Source of the DNA: DATAZK01 sp963731205
Lineage (GTDB): Bacteria; Actinomycetota; Actinomycetes; Frankiales; Frankiaceae
Reading direction: 5' to 3'
NCBI GenBank assembly: GCA_963731205.1
Contig: CAVSUJ010000001.1
Coordinates: 1,054,001 to 1,118,000 of the forward strand
DNA length: 64,000 bases
The notes beneath the pieces were generated by a model that saw only the letters and a program-made list of their open reading frames with translations, did not search any database and was not told where the DNA came from. The position numbers and the translations under genes are program-made. This document shows positions 32,746-40,945 of this stretch, in pieces (position 1 is the first letter of the stretch; every line of letters begins with the position of its first letter).

Positions 32746-34049
32746 CCCCAGGGTCGCTGAGGCCGGCAAACCGCCAGCCGGCTGTGTGCGCAACCGCGTC
32801 GAGCGTGATGACGTGGGTCGCCGTCGAGCGCGCCGCCACGCGGCTCACCAACTTCCCCGTGCTGTCGCGCAGCTCGTATGGCGAGCCGCCGGTCCGTGAC
32901 GCGCAGGGTGACCCGGCGGGAACTGGCCGACTGCACCCGCACACTTTCCAGCACGATCCGCAACCCGACCGCGTGAAGGCCATGGGCTCGCAGCGACGCT
33001 GCGGCTGCGGAGTCGTAGCGCTCGCCCTGGCTTCCGGGGACGTCGACGCGCTGCAACCCGGCGGGGTCAGGCCGCTCGAACGCCGCCGACCGCGCTGCGT
33101 CCAACTCGGTGAGCACCTGCGACCAGTCGACGGACTGCTGGCCCGAGGGTGCGCGCTTGACCGAGGATGGCGTCGAGACCGACTTCTGCCGCGGCCCCGG
33201 CGCGCCGGCCCAGCCGACCAGGGCGCCCAGCAGCAGCACCCCGGCGCCGGCGGCCAGCATCCGCGGTCGGATGCGCTTCGTCCGCCGGCCGATGCGGGAG
33301 CCTCGCCCGGGCTCGGCGGTGGCGCTCGGAACGGCCTCGTCCATCCGGATGGCCTCGGCCGGGGCCGACGCGGCCAGCAGTGCTGCCAGTTCGGCGGCGC
33401 CGGAACCGCCCGTCGCGAGCACCCCGGCGACGCGCGGCGCGCCCGCCGAATCGCGATCGAGCAGCGACGCAAGCATCCGCTCCACGGCGCGCACGTCAGC
33501 GGCCGGATCACCGGGGGCTCCGAGCACGCCCATGACGCCCACGCCCGTGAGCACCGGCCGCCCGTCGGGCCCCAGCAGCACATCAGCATCGCTGAGCCGA
33601 CCATGAGCGATGCCTGCATCATGCGCACGGGCCAGCGCCCAGCACAGCGCGACGCCGAGCGTCACGACCTCGCCCGCGGCCAGCAACCGGCGCCGGGCCA
33701 GCAGATGCAGCCCGAGCGCCGGCGCCGGCAGATGGCCGTAGACGAGAGCCACTCCGTCAAAGGCCTTGCGCACCGAACGGATCGGCGCCAGACCCGGGTC
33801 ATCCAGCGTGAGGAGATCTTCCGCCAGAGTTTGCGCCCGAGCGCGCAAAACTTCGTCGACGGGCATCCGCAAGAGCCGCACCCGGCACTCGCCGATCCCG
33901 GGAAGGTCGGCCGGCAGCCTCTGGCCCCCGTCGCCCGCCAACCCTCCGGTGACCCGGGCGCGCCACACCTCGCCCCGCCCGACCGACTCGTCGGCATCGG
34001 CGCGCTCGATCAGGCGCAGCCCGTCGACCTGCGGTATCCCTTCGTCCAC
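32735..34049 (-). pseudogene. Kinase-like membrane protein gene with a frameshift near its 3' end
   Basis: Protein-kinase-like fold without catalytic motifs: there is no VAVK lysine, the HRD-type position reads IAHGRLSDADVLL, and no DFG is seen. One membrane segment follows (PRMLAAGAGVLLLGALVGWAG), then an extracytoplasmic domain (VDWSQVLTELDAARSAAF). The frame is good from the GTG at 34049 down to VTLRVTDRR. The expected continuation (PYELRDSTGKLVSRV to the stop at 32735) is in the next frame. The switch, at about 32882-32895, fits one extra base in a GC-rich stretch. Without it the frame runs on antisense through the neighbouring gene. Relatives I recall are actinobacterial pseudokinases. 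It may be a true mutation or a sequence error. Confidence 0.75.
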
Positions 34050-34056
34050 GGGCCGC

Positions 34057-34062
34057 ACGCTA
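34057..34062 (-). promoter_or_regulatory. Probable -10 hexamer TAGCGT for the pseudokinase gene
   Basis: TAGCGT on the minus strand lies 7 nt from the GTG at 34049 and fixes that codon as the likely start of a leaderless mRNA. Confidence 0.5.
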
Positions 34063-34145
34063 GGCGTTAGGCGCCCTCGGCGAAAACGGCCTGTGGACAA
34101 CCGCGACGAGGCGCGATCTGCGCCGCCGGCTGCACTAGCGTCGGG

Positions 34146-34913
34146 ATGACCGAGCACCGTCCCGAGGAGCCTGCTGTGAACATCCTGGCCACCAGTGCCG
34201 CTTTCCGACCGGCCCGCCGAGAGGGTCTTCGTCCGAGCCCCGTCGTGGAGTACGCGATCGAGCTCGCCGAGGTCACCGGCCGGCGGCCCAAGGTCTGCAT
34301 GTTGCACACGGCACTCGGTGACGACAGCCGCTGGATCGCGATGACGTACGCGGCGTTCGCGGCCCACCGCCCCGATGTCGAGCTGAGCCATCTCGCGCTC
34401 TTCCCGATGCCGAACGTCGAGGATCCGCGAGCGCATCTGCTCGAGCAGGACGTGGTGTGGGTCGGTGGCGGGAGCGTCGCCAATCTGCTGGCGGTGTGGC
34501 GGGTGCACGGGCTCGATGCGGTGTTTCGAGAAGCGTGGGAGGCCGGGGTCGTGCTGACCGGGGTCTCGGCAGGCTCCCTGTGCTGGCATGCCGGCGGCAC
34601 CACCGATTCCTACGGCCCCGATCTTCGGATCGTCACCAACGGGCTGGGCCTGCTGCCCTACAGCAACACCCCGCACTACGACTCCGAGGAGCAGCGCCGG
34701 CCGCTGTATCAGAGCCTCGTTGCCAGCGGTGAGCTCCCGGCCGGATACGCGACGGATGACGGGGTCGGCGTGCACTACCGCGGCACCGAGTTCGTCGAGG
34801 CGGTCTCCGACCGGCCCGATGCTTACGCCTGGCGCGTAGAAGCCGCGGTCAGCGGCGACGACGCAGGAGTACTCGAGACGCGCATCACCCCGCGCCGGCT
34901 CGACCGGCCGTAG
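34146..34913 (+). CDS. Peptidase E-like serine hydrolase (S51 family)
   Basis: A 255-residue class-I-glutamine-amidotransferase-fold protein of peptidase family S51. The nucleophile elbow is LTGVSAGSLCWHAGG, and VWVGGGSVANLL is the preceding glycine loop. The family cleaves Asp-X dipeptides or related isoaspartyl or cyanophycin-like bonds; the substrate here is inferred only at that level. The catalytic Ser and a nearby His (NTPHYDSEEQRR) are visible. The TAG stop forms part of the lipB -10 hexamer. A GTG within the first residues is an alternative start. Confidence 0.85.
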   Translation: MTEHRPEEPAVNILATSAAFRPARREGLRPSPVVEYAIELAEVTGRRPKVCMLHTALGDDSRWIAMTYAAFAAHRPDVELSHLALFPMPNVEDPRAHLLEQDVVWVGGGSVANLLAVWRVHGLDAVFREAWEAGVVLTGVSAGSLCWHAGGTTDSYGPDLRIVTNGLGLLPYSNTPHYDSEEQRRPLYQSLVASGELPAGYATDDGVGVHYRGTEFVEAVSDRPDAYAWRVEAAVSGDDAGVLETRITPRRLDRP

Positions 34914-34916
34914 CCT
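34911..34916 (+). promoter_or_regulatory. Probable -10 hexamer TAGCCT for lipB, built on the upstream stop codon
   Basis: TAGCCT uses the stop codon of the peptidase E gene and lies 6 nt before the lipB GTG at 34923, which predicts a leaderless lipBA mRNA. Confidence 0.55.
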
Positions 34917-34922
34917 GGAGGG

Positions 34923-35546
34923 GTGCAGGTACGCCGGCTCGGAACCATCGGATACGAGCAGGCCTGGGCGTACCAGCGAGACGTGCTGGAGCGCCGCGCC
35001 CAGGAGCGCATTCCTGACACCCTGCTGCTGCTGGAGCACCCGAGCGTCTACACGGCCGGGCGGCGTACCGAGCCGGCCGAGCGTCCGGCCGACGGCACCC
35101 CGGTCATCGATGTCGACCGCGGCGGCAAGATCACCTGGCACGGCCCCGGTCAGCTGGTCGGCTACCCGATCGTGCGCCTGGCCGATCCGGTCGACGTCGT
35201 GGCACACGTCCGGCGGCTCGAGCTGGCCCTGATCGAGGCATGTGACCAGCTTGGTTTGGCGACCGTCCAGGTTTCGGGACGCTCCGGCGTCTGGACTCCT
35301 GACGGCATGCGCAAGATCGCCGCGATCGGGGTGCGGGTCAGCCGCGGCATCACCATGCACGGCTTCGCCCTGAACTGCGATCCCGACCTGGCGGCGTTCG
35401 ACCTCATCGTGCCCTGCGGGATTCGCGACGCCGGTGTGAGCAGCCTGACGGCCGAGCTCGGGAAGCGGGTGAGCGTCGCCGATGCTCTACCTGTTGTGGA
35501 AAGCACCGTCATCGATCAGCTCGGCAGCGGGGTCGTCGCCGCATGA
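34923..35546 (+). CDS. lipB: Octanoyl-(acyl carrier protein) transferase
   Basis: Transfers octanoate from ACP to lipoyl domains such as that of SucB. It is 207 residues. Motifs are GGKITWHGPGQLVGYPIV, RKIAAIGVRVSRGITMHGFALN with the conserved Lys, and IVPCGIRDAGVSSL with the catalytic Cys. The stop overlaps the lipA ATG by 4 bp. The gene order (E2, SDR, lipB, lipA) supports a lipoylation module; here a pseudokinase and a peptidase E gene lie between the SDR and lipB. Confidence 0.96.
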   Translation: MQVRRLGTIGYEQAWAYQRDVLERRAQERIPDTLLLLEHPSVYTAGRRTEPAERPADGTPVIDVDRGGKITWHGPGQLVGYPIVRLADPVDVVAHVRRLELALIEACDQLGLATVQVSGRSGVWTPDGMRKIAAIGVRVSRGITMHGFALNCDPDLAAFDLIVPCGIRDAGVSSLTAELGKRVSVADALPVVESTVIDQLGSGVVAA

Positions 35547-36517
35547 CCGCTCCCGATATCGCCGCCCCTGAAGGCCGGCGCCTGCTGCGGCTCGAAGCTC
35601 GCAACGCCGAGACCCCGATCGAGCGCAAGCCGCCGTGGATCAAGACCCGGTTGCGCACCGGGCCGGCGTACACCGAGCTGACCGAGCTCGTACGGCGCGA
35701 AGGCTTGCACACGGTCTGCCAGGAGGCCGGCTGCCCCAACATCTTCGAGTGCTGGGAGGACCGCGAGGCCACCTTCCTCATCGGGGGTGACGCGTGCACC
35801 CGGCGCTGCGACTTCTGCCAGATCGACACCGGCAAGCCGCAGCCGCTCGACCGTGACGAGCCGCGCCGGGTCGCCGAATCAGTGGCCACGATGGGGCTGC
35901 GCTACGCGACCGTCACCGGGGTGGCCCGGGACGATCTGCCCGACGAGGGCGCCTGGCTCTACGCCGAGACGGTGCGGGCCATCCACGCGGCCCTTCCGGG
36001 CTGCGGAGTGGAGCTGCTGATCCCCGACTTCTCCGGCAACCCGCAGCTGCTGGCCGAGGTCTTCGATTCGGCCCCTGAGGTGCTTGCCCACAACGTCGAG
36101 ACCGTTCCGCGCATCTTCCGCCGCATCCGGCCGGGCTTTCGCTACGAGCGCTCGCTCGACGTCATCACGCGGGCCCGTGCGGCCGGGCTCGTCACGAAGA
36201 GCAACCTCATCCTCGGCATGGGCGAGAACCGCGAGGAGGTCAGCCAGGCACTCCGCGATCTGCACGATGCCGGTTGCGAGCTGATCACCATCACCCAATA
36301 TCTGCGGCCGACCCCGCGCCACCACCCGGTGAGCCGCTGGGTGAAGCCGGAGGAGTTCGTCGAGCTCGCCGCAGAAGCCGAGACGATCGGCTTCAGCGGG
36401 GTGATGAGCGGCCCCCTGGTCCGCTCCTCCTACCGGGCCGGCCGACTGTACGGGCAGGCGATGGAAAAGCGCGGCGACTACTTGCGGCCGGGCCGCCAGT
36501 CGAGTCCCCAGCCGTAG
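35543..36517 (+). CDS. lipA: Lipoyl synthase (radical SAM)
   Basis: Inserts two sulfurs into protein-bound octanoyl groups. It is 324 residues. The auxiliary cluster cysteines are CQEAGCPNIFEC, the radical-SAM cluster is CTRRCDFCQIDTG, and the C-terminal RSSYRAG supplies the unusual Ser ligand of the auxiliary cluster. The SAM-binding region VTGVARDDLPDEGAW is clear. It is translationally coupled to lipB. The last 40 bp overlap the convergent TerD gene. Confidence 0.97.
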   Translation: MTAPDIAAPEGRRLLRLEARNAETPIERKPPWIKTRLRTGPAYTELTELVRREGLHTVCQEAGCPNIFECWEDREATFLIGGDACTRRCDFCQIDTGKPQPLDRDEPRRVAESVATMGLRYATVTGVARDDLPDEGAWLYAETVRAIHAALPGCGVELLIPDFSGNPQLLAEVFDSAPEVLAHNVETVPRIFRRIRPGFRYERSLDVITRARAAGLVTKSNLILGMGENREEVSQALRDLHDAGCELITITQYLRPTPRHHPVSRWVKPEEFVELAAEAETIGFSGVMSGPLVRSSYRAGRLYGQAMEKRGDYLRPGRQSSPQP

Positions 36518-37140
36518 GCGGCGTCGAGCTTGTCCTGCGCGCCCTCGATGTAGCGCACCTCGCGGGAGACGGTGAGATCGCCGCCGGTGTTCTCGAGCAT
36601 CGCAATCGCGCAGGTACGCGCGCCGGCCTTGGTCTCGTCGAGTGCGATCTCGATCGGCGGGCCCGCCACCGGATAAAGCGTGACGACGGCGTTGGCCTGA
36701 TCCCATGCCGGAACGCCTTCGTAGATGAACGCGAAGACGAGGATCCGGCGGATGTCGGCGGTGTGGTCGAGGTTGACGAACAGCGTCTCGCCGGCCGCAC
36801 TGGAGCCCGTACGGTCGTCGGCGTCGAGCTTCACGTAGGGCGGGCCCTCGAGATTGCCGAACGTATTGCCGAGCGCCTGAACCACGCCCTTACGCCCATC
36901 GGTCAGCTCGTACAGTGCCGCCAGATCCAGGTCGATGCCGCCGCCGGCGCTCGCCGCCGAGAGCAACTTCTTGAAGAAGCCGCCACCGCCCGTCGAGGCC
37001 GGCTTGGCGGTCCAGTTCAGGTTGACCCGCAGCTGACCGTGTGCTCCGCCGCCCTTGGACAGTGAGACGCTGGGCGCCGACTTCGTCAGCGTCACCTTGG
37101 AGAGCGAAACCCCGCCCGGATCGGCGCCCGCGGCGCTCAC
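36478..37140 (-). CDS. TerD-family tellurium-resistance-like protein (longer paralogue)
   Basis: A 220-residue TerD/CABP-fold protein. After an 18-residue lead it has VTLTKSAPSVSLSKGGGAHG, INLNW-like RVNLNWTAK, IDLDLAALYELTDGRKGVVQ, a likely calcium-site acidic run KLDADDRTGS and VNLDHTADIRRILVFAFIYEG. It ends AYGWGLDWRPGRK. TerD proteins are linked to tellurite, phage and stress responses, but their biochemistry is unsettled. The GTG at 37140 overlaps the stop of the upstream TerD gene as GTGA. The 3' end overlaps lipA by 40 bp. Confidence 0.88.
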   Translation of the reverse strand: MSAAGADPGGVSLSKVTLTKSAPSVSLSKGGGAHGQLRVNLNWTAKPASTGGGGFFKKLLSAASAGGGIDLDLAALYELTDGRKGVVQALGNTFGNLEGPPYVKLDADDRTGSSAAGETLFVNLDHTADIRRILVFAFIYEGVPAWDQANAVVTLYPVAGPPIEIALDETKAGARTCAIAMLENTGGDLTVSREVRYIEGAQDKLDAAYGWGLDWRPGRK

Positions 37141-37715
37141 GCGACATTCACCCCGAAGTCGACGGCGATGCCGCGAAGGCCACTCGCGTAGCCCTGACCG
37201 ACGGCGCGAAACTTCCACTCGGCGTCACGGCGGTAGACCTCGCCGAAGATCATCGCCGTCTCGGTGGAGGCGTCTTCGGTGAGGTCGTAACGCGCCAGCT
37301 CGCTTCCGTCGGCGCGGTTGACGACGCGGATGTACGCGTTGGTCACCTGACCGAAGGCCTGGCCCCGCTGCTCGGCGTCGTAGATCGACACCGTGAAGAC
37401 GATCTTGTCAACCTCGGCCGGAACGAGCGGGAGTTCGACGTTGATCGTCTCGTCGTCACCCTCACCCTCGCCTGTGAGGTTGTCACCGGTGTGCTCGACC
37501 GAGCCGTCGGGACTCTTCAGGTTGTTGAAGAAAACGAAGTGCGCGTCCGAAAGCACCTTGCCGTTCGGTCCCGTCAGCAGCGCGCTGGCATCGAGGTCGA
37601 AATCGGCACCGGTGGTCGAACGGGCGTCCCAACCCAAACCGACCGCGATCGAGGTCAGGTTAGGGGCGCTCTTGGACAGCGAGACGTTTCCACCCTTGGT
37701 GAGGGCGACGCTCAT
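37137..37715 (-). CDS. TerD-family protein
   Basis: A classical TerD/TerE protein of 192 residues beginning MSVALTKGGNVSLSKSAP. It contains GLGWDARSTTGADFDLDASALL with its acidic calcium-binding positions, GDDETINVELPLVPAEVDKIVFTVSIYDAE (in part: ETINVELPLVPAEV) and GYASGLRGIAVDFGVNV at the C-terminus. It is the first gene of a two-gene TerD operon. No TerB, TerC or other Ter partners are adjacent, so this is a reduced set. Confidence 0.92.
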   Translation of the reverse strand: MSVALTKGGNVSLSKSAPNLTSIAVGLGWDARSTTGADFDLDASALLTGPNGKVLSDAHFVFFNNLKSPDGSVEHTGDNLTGEGEGDDETINVELPLVPAEVDKIVFTVSIYDAEQRGQAFGQVTNAYIRVVNRADGSELARYDLTEDASTETAMIFGEVYRRDAEWKFRAVGQGYASGLRGIAVDFGVNVA

Positions 37716-37831
37716 GACTCCTCCGCGACTGATGCGAGCGGTATTCGGATTTGCGCACCATGTGCGATAGGCAAATCGCGCATTACGTGCGAGGCCACGC
37801 AGCCTACGCGCCCTTCATGGGCGCTGGACCG

Positions 37832-37837
37832 TACTCT
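37832..37837 (+). promoter_or_regulatory. Probable -10 hexamer TACTCT for the DUF4191 gene
   Basis: TACTCT lies 6 nt before the ATG at 37844 and rules against the in-frame upstream ATG at 37751. Confidence 0.55.
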
Positions 37838-37843
37838 CACAGC

Positions 37844-38590
37844 ATGGCGAGGAAGGGCGCAAACCCGGCCGGCGAGACCGGCGGCAGCGGCGGGAAGCGG
37901 GGGTCGGCAGCGGCGGCTGCCAATGGCGGCGACGGCAAGCAGAGCCGCCTCAAGCAGATGCGGCTGGTCTTCAAACTGACCCGCGAACGCGACCCCCGGT
38001 TGGTGCCGTGGGTCCTCGTCTCGTTCCTGGTCCCGCTCGCCATCGGCGTGGCACTGGGCTTCGTGCTCAAACCGCTCTGGCTGTGGATCCCCGCGGGAGT
38101 CATCTTCGGTGTCCTGGTCGCCCTCAACATCTTCGGCCGCCGCGCCCAGCGCAGCGCGTTCACCGAGATGGAAGGACAGCCAGGCGCGGGCATCAGCGTC
38201 GTGCAACGGATGCGCGGCGATTGGCGCGTGACCACGCCGGTGGCCGTCAACCGCAATCAGGACCTGGTCAGCCGTGTCGTCTCACGAGCCGGCGTGATCG
38301 TCATCGCCGAGGGACGCGGCCGCGGCGCGCGCGATCTGCTCGCCGCTGAGATGCGGCGGGTGCGCAAGGTTGCCGGCGACGCTCCCGTCATCGACATCAT
38401 CGTGGGCAACGGGGAAGGCGAGATCCCGCTCGCCAAGCTGCAGAACACGCTGATGCGCAAGCGCCGGGTGCTGCGTCGCGGCGAGATGGACGATCTCTAC
38501 CGACGGCTGGCGGCGATGGGCGCGATGAACCTGCCGATCCCGAAGGGACCGATGCCCACCCGGGTCCCCCGCGGGGGCAAGATCCGCTAG
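37844..38590 (+). CDS. DUF4191 membrane protein
   Basis: A 248-residue protein of unknown function matching the family at Rv2219 (from memory). The N-terminal 35 residues are basic and Gly/Ala-rich. Two adjacent membrane helices (LVPWVLVSFLVPLAIGVALG and WIPAGVIFGVLVALNIFG) are followed by a soluble domain of about 150 residues containing VNRNQDLVSRVVSRAGVIVI and LMRKRRVLRRGEMDDLYRRL. It lies between the TerD pair and the convergent RDD gene, 10 bp from the latter. Confidence 0.85.
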   Translation: MARKGANPAGETGGSGGKRGSAAAAANGGDGKQSRLKQMRLVFKLTRERDPRLVPWVLVSFLVPLAIGVALGFVLKPLWLWIPAGVIFGVLVALNIFGRRAQRSAFTEMEGQPGAGISVVQRMRGDWRVTTPVAVNRNQDLVSRVVSRAGVIVIAEGRGRGARDLLAAEMRRVRKVAGDAPVIDIIVGNGEGEIPLAKLQNTLMRKRRVLRRGEMDDLYRRLAAMGAMNLPIPKGPMPTRVPRGGKIR

Positions 38591-38600
38591 CCCTCGGAGG

Positions 38601-39200
38601 TCAGCGGCGCTTCTTGCGTCGCGCGGGCGCGGCAGGGACCTTCTTCGGGGTGCGTGCCGGACCCGCTGCGGCTTTCGCTGAGTTGACGGCCGGTTTCACG
38701 GCCGGCTTCGGGCCGGCCGGCGTACGGCGACCCGCCGCTTTGTTCGGGTCGATGACGACGACCGTCCCCGACGCCTTGTCGTGCAGCCCGCGCCGGTCGC
38801 GGTCCCACACCACCGCCGGCACCAGCACGCCGAGCAGGACGGTGCGCAGCAGGAGCCAGGGCAGGCTCGCCAGGCCGTCGCCGTCCACCCTGATCACGCG
38901 GATGCCGAGCATGCGCTTGCCCAGGGTCTGGCCGTAGATCGCGTCGAAGATCAGCTCGACGAGCAGGAACGCGCCGAGGATGGCGAAGCCTCGGCCATTG
39001 GGGCTGTAGTGCACGCCGAACAGATACGGCAGTCCCGCGAGCAGGTTGGCCACGATCGCGTCGATGACGAAAGCTCCGAGCCGGGCGCCGATGCTCGCCA
39101 CCGCTCCCGGGCCGTCAGCGGGCAGACCGAGCCTGACGCCGGGCTGGAAATCGGTGGGAACCGGAGGGCCGGAAAGCCAGCCGCCGATAGCCCGAGCCAT
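38601..39200 (-). CDS. RDD family membrane protein
   Basis: A 199-residue RDD protein. The name-giving Arg-Asp-Asp region is represented by ARLGAFVIDAIVANLLAG, and three membrane segments follow (about 38-60, 72-92, 113-132). IYGQTLGKRMLGIRVIRVDG is the conserved cytoplasmic loop. The last 55 residues form a Lys/Pro/Ala-rich tail. The function is unknown; some RDD proteins act as ion antiporters. The ATG at 39200 has TAACCT 7 nt upstream. The same gene pair (DUF4191, RDD) precedes glnA in mycobacteria, from memory. Confidence 0.87.
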   Translation of the reverse strand: MARAIGGWLSGPPVPTDFQPGVRLGLPADGPGAVASIGARLGAFVIDAIVANLLAGLPYLFGVHYSPNGRGFAILGAFLLVELIFDAIYGQTLGKRMLGIRVIRVDGDGLASLPWLLLRTVLLGVLVPAVVWDRDRRGLHDKASGTVVVIDPNKAAGRRTPAGPKPAVKPAVNSAKAAAGPARTPKKVPAAPARRKKRR

Positions 39201-39207
39201 GAGCCGA

Positions 39208-39213
39208 AGGTTA
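39208..39213 (-). promoter_or_regulatory. Probable -10 hexamer TAACCT for the RDD gene
   Basis: TAACCT on the minus strand lies 7 nt from the ATG at 39200 and selects this ATG over the in-frame one at 39299. Confidence 0.55.
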
Positions 39214-39318
39214 CTGAACCGGGGCCGTTTCCCGCAGCCTCGCGCTGCGCTGAACGCGCTGGATGTTGCGGACGTGTGTGCCCCAGGTTTCGCAGGCACC
39301 TCAGCTCTGCAGCCGCCG

Positions 39319-39357
39319 GTAACACAGCCGAAACCTCGCGAGAACCCTGCCGGAAAC
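39319..39357 (+). promoter_or_regulatory. GlnR-like operator upstream of glnA
   Basis: GTAAC (39319-39323), six bases, GAAAC (39330-39334), six bases, AGAAC (39341-39345), then GGAAAC (39352-39357). The first pair is a perfect match to the actinobacterial GlnR half-site pattern (gTnAC-n6-GaAAC) and the second is degenerate. A -10-like TATGTT follows at 39367-39372, so the site is placed for activation of glnA under nitrogen limitation. Confidence 0.7.
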
Positions 39358-39366
39358 GTCAGCAGC

Positions 39367-39372
39367 TATGTT
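39367..39372 (+). promoter_or_regulatory. Probable -10 hexamer TATGTT of the glnA promoter
   Basis: TATGTT lies just downstream of the GlnR-like site. A start near 39379 would give a leader of about 40 nt carrying GGAGGG before the ATG at 39419. Confidence 0.45.
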
Positions 39373-39418
39373 CAAGCCCAGTAAGGATCACCGGTCGGTC
39401 CGATTCAGCGGAGGGTGA

Positions 39419-40843
39419 ATGTTCAGCAATCAGGACGAGGTGCTGCGGTACCTGCGAGACAACGAAGTCGAGTATGTCGACGCCCGCTTCTGCGACTTGC
39501 CGGGCATCATGCAGCACTTCACCTTCCCGGTGTCGAACTTCGGGGCGTCCGTGTTCGAGGACGGGCTGCCGTTCGACGGCTCGTCGATCCGTGGTTTCCA
39601 GGCCATCCACGAGTCCGACATGCTGCTGCTGCCGGACCCGACCACGGCCTACATGGACCCGTTCCGCCAGCACCCGACGCTGAACATGAGCTTCTTCATC
39701 CACGACCCGCTGACCCGCGAGTCCTACAGCCGCGACCCGCGCAACATCGCCCGCAAGGCCGAGCAGTACCTGGCCGGCAGCGGCGTCGCTGACACGTCCT
39801 ACTTCGGCCCTGAGGCCGAGTTCTACATCTTCGACGACGTGCGTTACGACTACCAGCCCAACGGTTCCATGCACCAGGTCGACTCCATCGAGGCCGCCTG
39901 GAACACCTCGCGGCAAGAGGCCGGCGGAAACCTCGGCTACAAGCCGCGCTACAAGGGCGGTTACTTCCCGGTCCCGCCGACCGACCACTTCACCGATCTG
40001 CGGTCGGAGATGGTCAAGGTCCTCATGCAGACCGGCATCGACGTGGAGATGCAGCACCACGAGGTCGGCACCGCCGGCCAGGCCGAGATCGACTTCCGCT
40101 TCGGCACCTTGCTGAAGACGGCCGACAACCTGATGACGTTCAAGTACATCGTCAAAAACGTCGCCTACGCCGCGGGTCACACCGTCACGTTCATGCCCAA
40201 GCCGCTCTTCCAGGACAACGGCTCCGGCATGCACGTGCACCAGAGCCTGTGGCAGGGCGGCGAGCCGCTGTTCTACGACGAGGTCGGCTACGGCGGCCTG
40301 TCCGACCTGGCGCGCCACTACGTCGGCGGCCTGCTCAAGCATGCCCCGTCGCTGCTCGCGTTCACCAACCCGACCACCAACTCCTACCGGCGCCTGGTGC
40401 CCGGCTACGAGGCACCGGTCAACCTGGTCTACTCGGCGCGTAACCGCTCGGCGTGCTGCCGCATCCCGCTGGCCGGCACCTCCCCGAAAGCCAAGCGCAT
40501 CGAATGGCGCGTTCCCGACCCGAGCTGCAATCCCTACCTCGCGTTCGCCGCGCTGCTGATGGCCGGCCTCGACGGCATCAAGAACAAGATCGAGCCGCCG
40601 GCCCCGGTCGACAAGGACCTGTACGAGTTGCCGCCGGACGAGCTGGCCAGCGTCGCGCAGGTGCCCGGCAGCTTGGAGAAGGTGCTCGAGGAGCTCGAGG
40701 CCGACCACGAGTACCTGCTCGAGGGCGGCGTCTTCACCCAGGACGTCATCGACACCTGGATCGACTACAAGCGCATCAACGAGGTCGACCCGGTCCGGCT
40801 GCGTCCACACCCGTACGAATTCCAGCTGTACTACGACATCTGA
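39419..40843 (+). CDS. glnA: Glutamine synthetase type I
   Basis: Main ammonia-assimilating glutamine synthetase, a 474-residue dodecamer subunit. Signatures are GLPFDGSSIRGFQAIHESDM (in part: FDGSSIRGF), FGPEAEFYIFDDV, HHEVGTAGQAEIDFRF and the ATP-site KPLFQDNGSGMHVHQSLW. Tyr402 in DKDLYELPPDEL is the adenylylation site that GlnE, encoded 5 kb away, would modify. The ATG follows GGAGGG. The final three codons and the stop are duplicated in a tandem repeat at 40834-40898. It corresponds to glnA1 of mycobacteria. Confidence 0.97.
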   Translation: MFSNQDEVLRYLRDNEVEYVDARFCDLPGIMQHFTFPVSNFGASVFEDGLPFDGSSIRGFQAIHESDMLLLPDPTTAYMDPFRQHPTLNMSFFIHDPLTRESYSRDPRNIARKAEQYLAGSGVADTSYFGPEAEFYIFDDVRYDYQPNGSMHQVDSIEAAWNTSRQEAGGNLGYKPRYKGGYFPVPPTDHFTDLRSEMVKVLMQTGIDVEMQHHEVGTAGQAEIDFRFGTLLKTADNLMTFKYIVKNVAYAAGHTVTFMPKPLFQDNGSGMHVHQSLWQGGEPLFYDEVGYGGLSDLARHYVGGLLKHAPSLLAFTNPTTNSYRRLVPGYEAPVNLVYSARNRSACCRIPLAGTSPKAKRIEWRVPDPSCNPYLAFAALLMAGLDGIKNKIEPPAPVDKDLYELPPDELASVAQVPGSLEKVLEELEADHEYLLEGGVFTQDVIDTWIDYKRINEVDPVRLRPHPYEFQLYYDI

Positions 40844-40898
40844 GTTGCTCCGCAACGACATCTGAGTTGCTCCGCACGACATCTGAGTTGCTCCGCAA
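40834..40898 (+). repeat. Three tandem copies of a 21-22 bp unit spanning the glnA stop codon
   Basis: The unit cgacatctgagttgctccgc(a/aa) occurs at 40834-40855, 40856-40876 and 40877-40898; the middle copy lacks one A. The first copy contains the last codons of glnA and its TGA, so the stop context has been duplicated twice. Each full unit includes GTTGC-TCC-GCAAC, a small hairpin. Slippage is the likely origin. Confidence 0.9.
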
Positions 40899-40945
40899 CG
40901 ACGACATCCAGGCCGACATGTAGGACCTGGACGATCCGATCGTCC

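Noticed and set aside
32193..35360. 1055-codon minus-strand open frame
   Set aside because: It merges the real pseudokinase frame with antisense reading through the SDR, peptidase E and lipB genes. Only the part from the GTG at 34049 to the frameshift has protein-like content.
39359..40882. 507-codon minus-strand open frame opposite glnA
   Set aside because: Antisense shadow of the well-conserved glnA.
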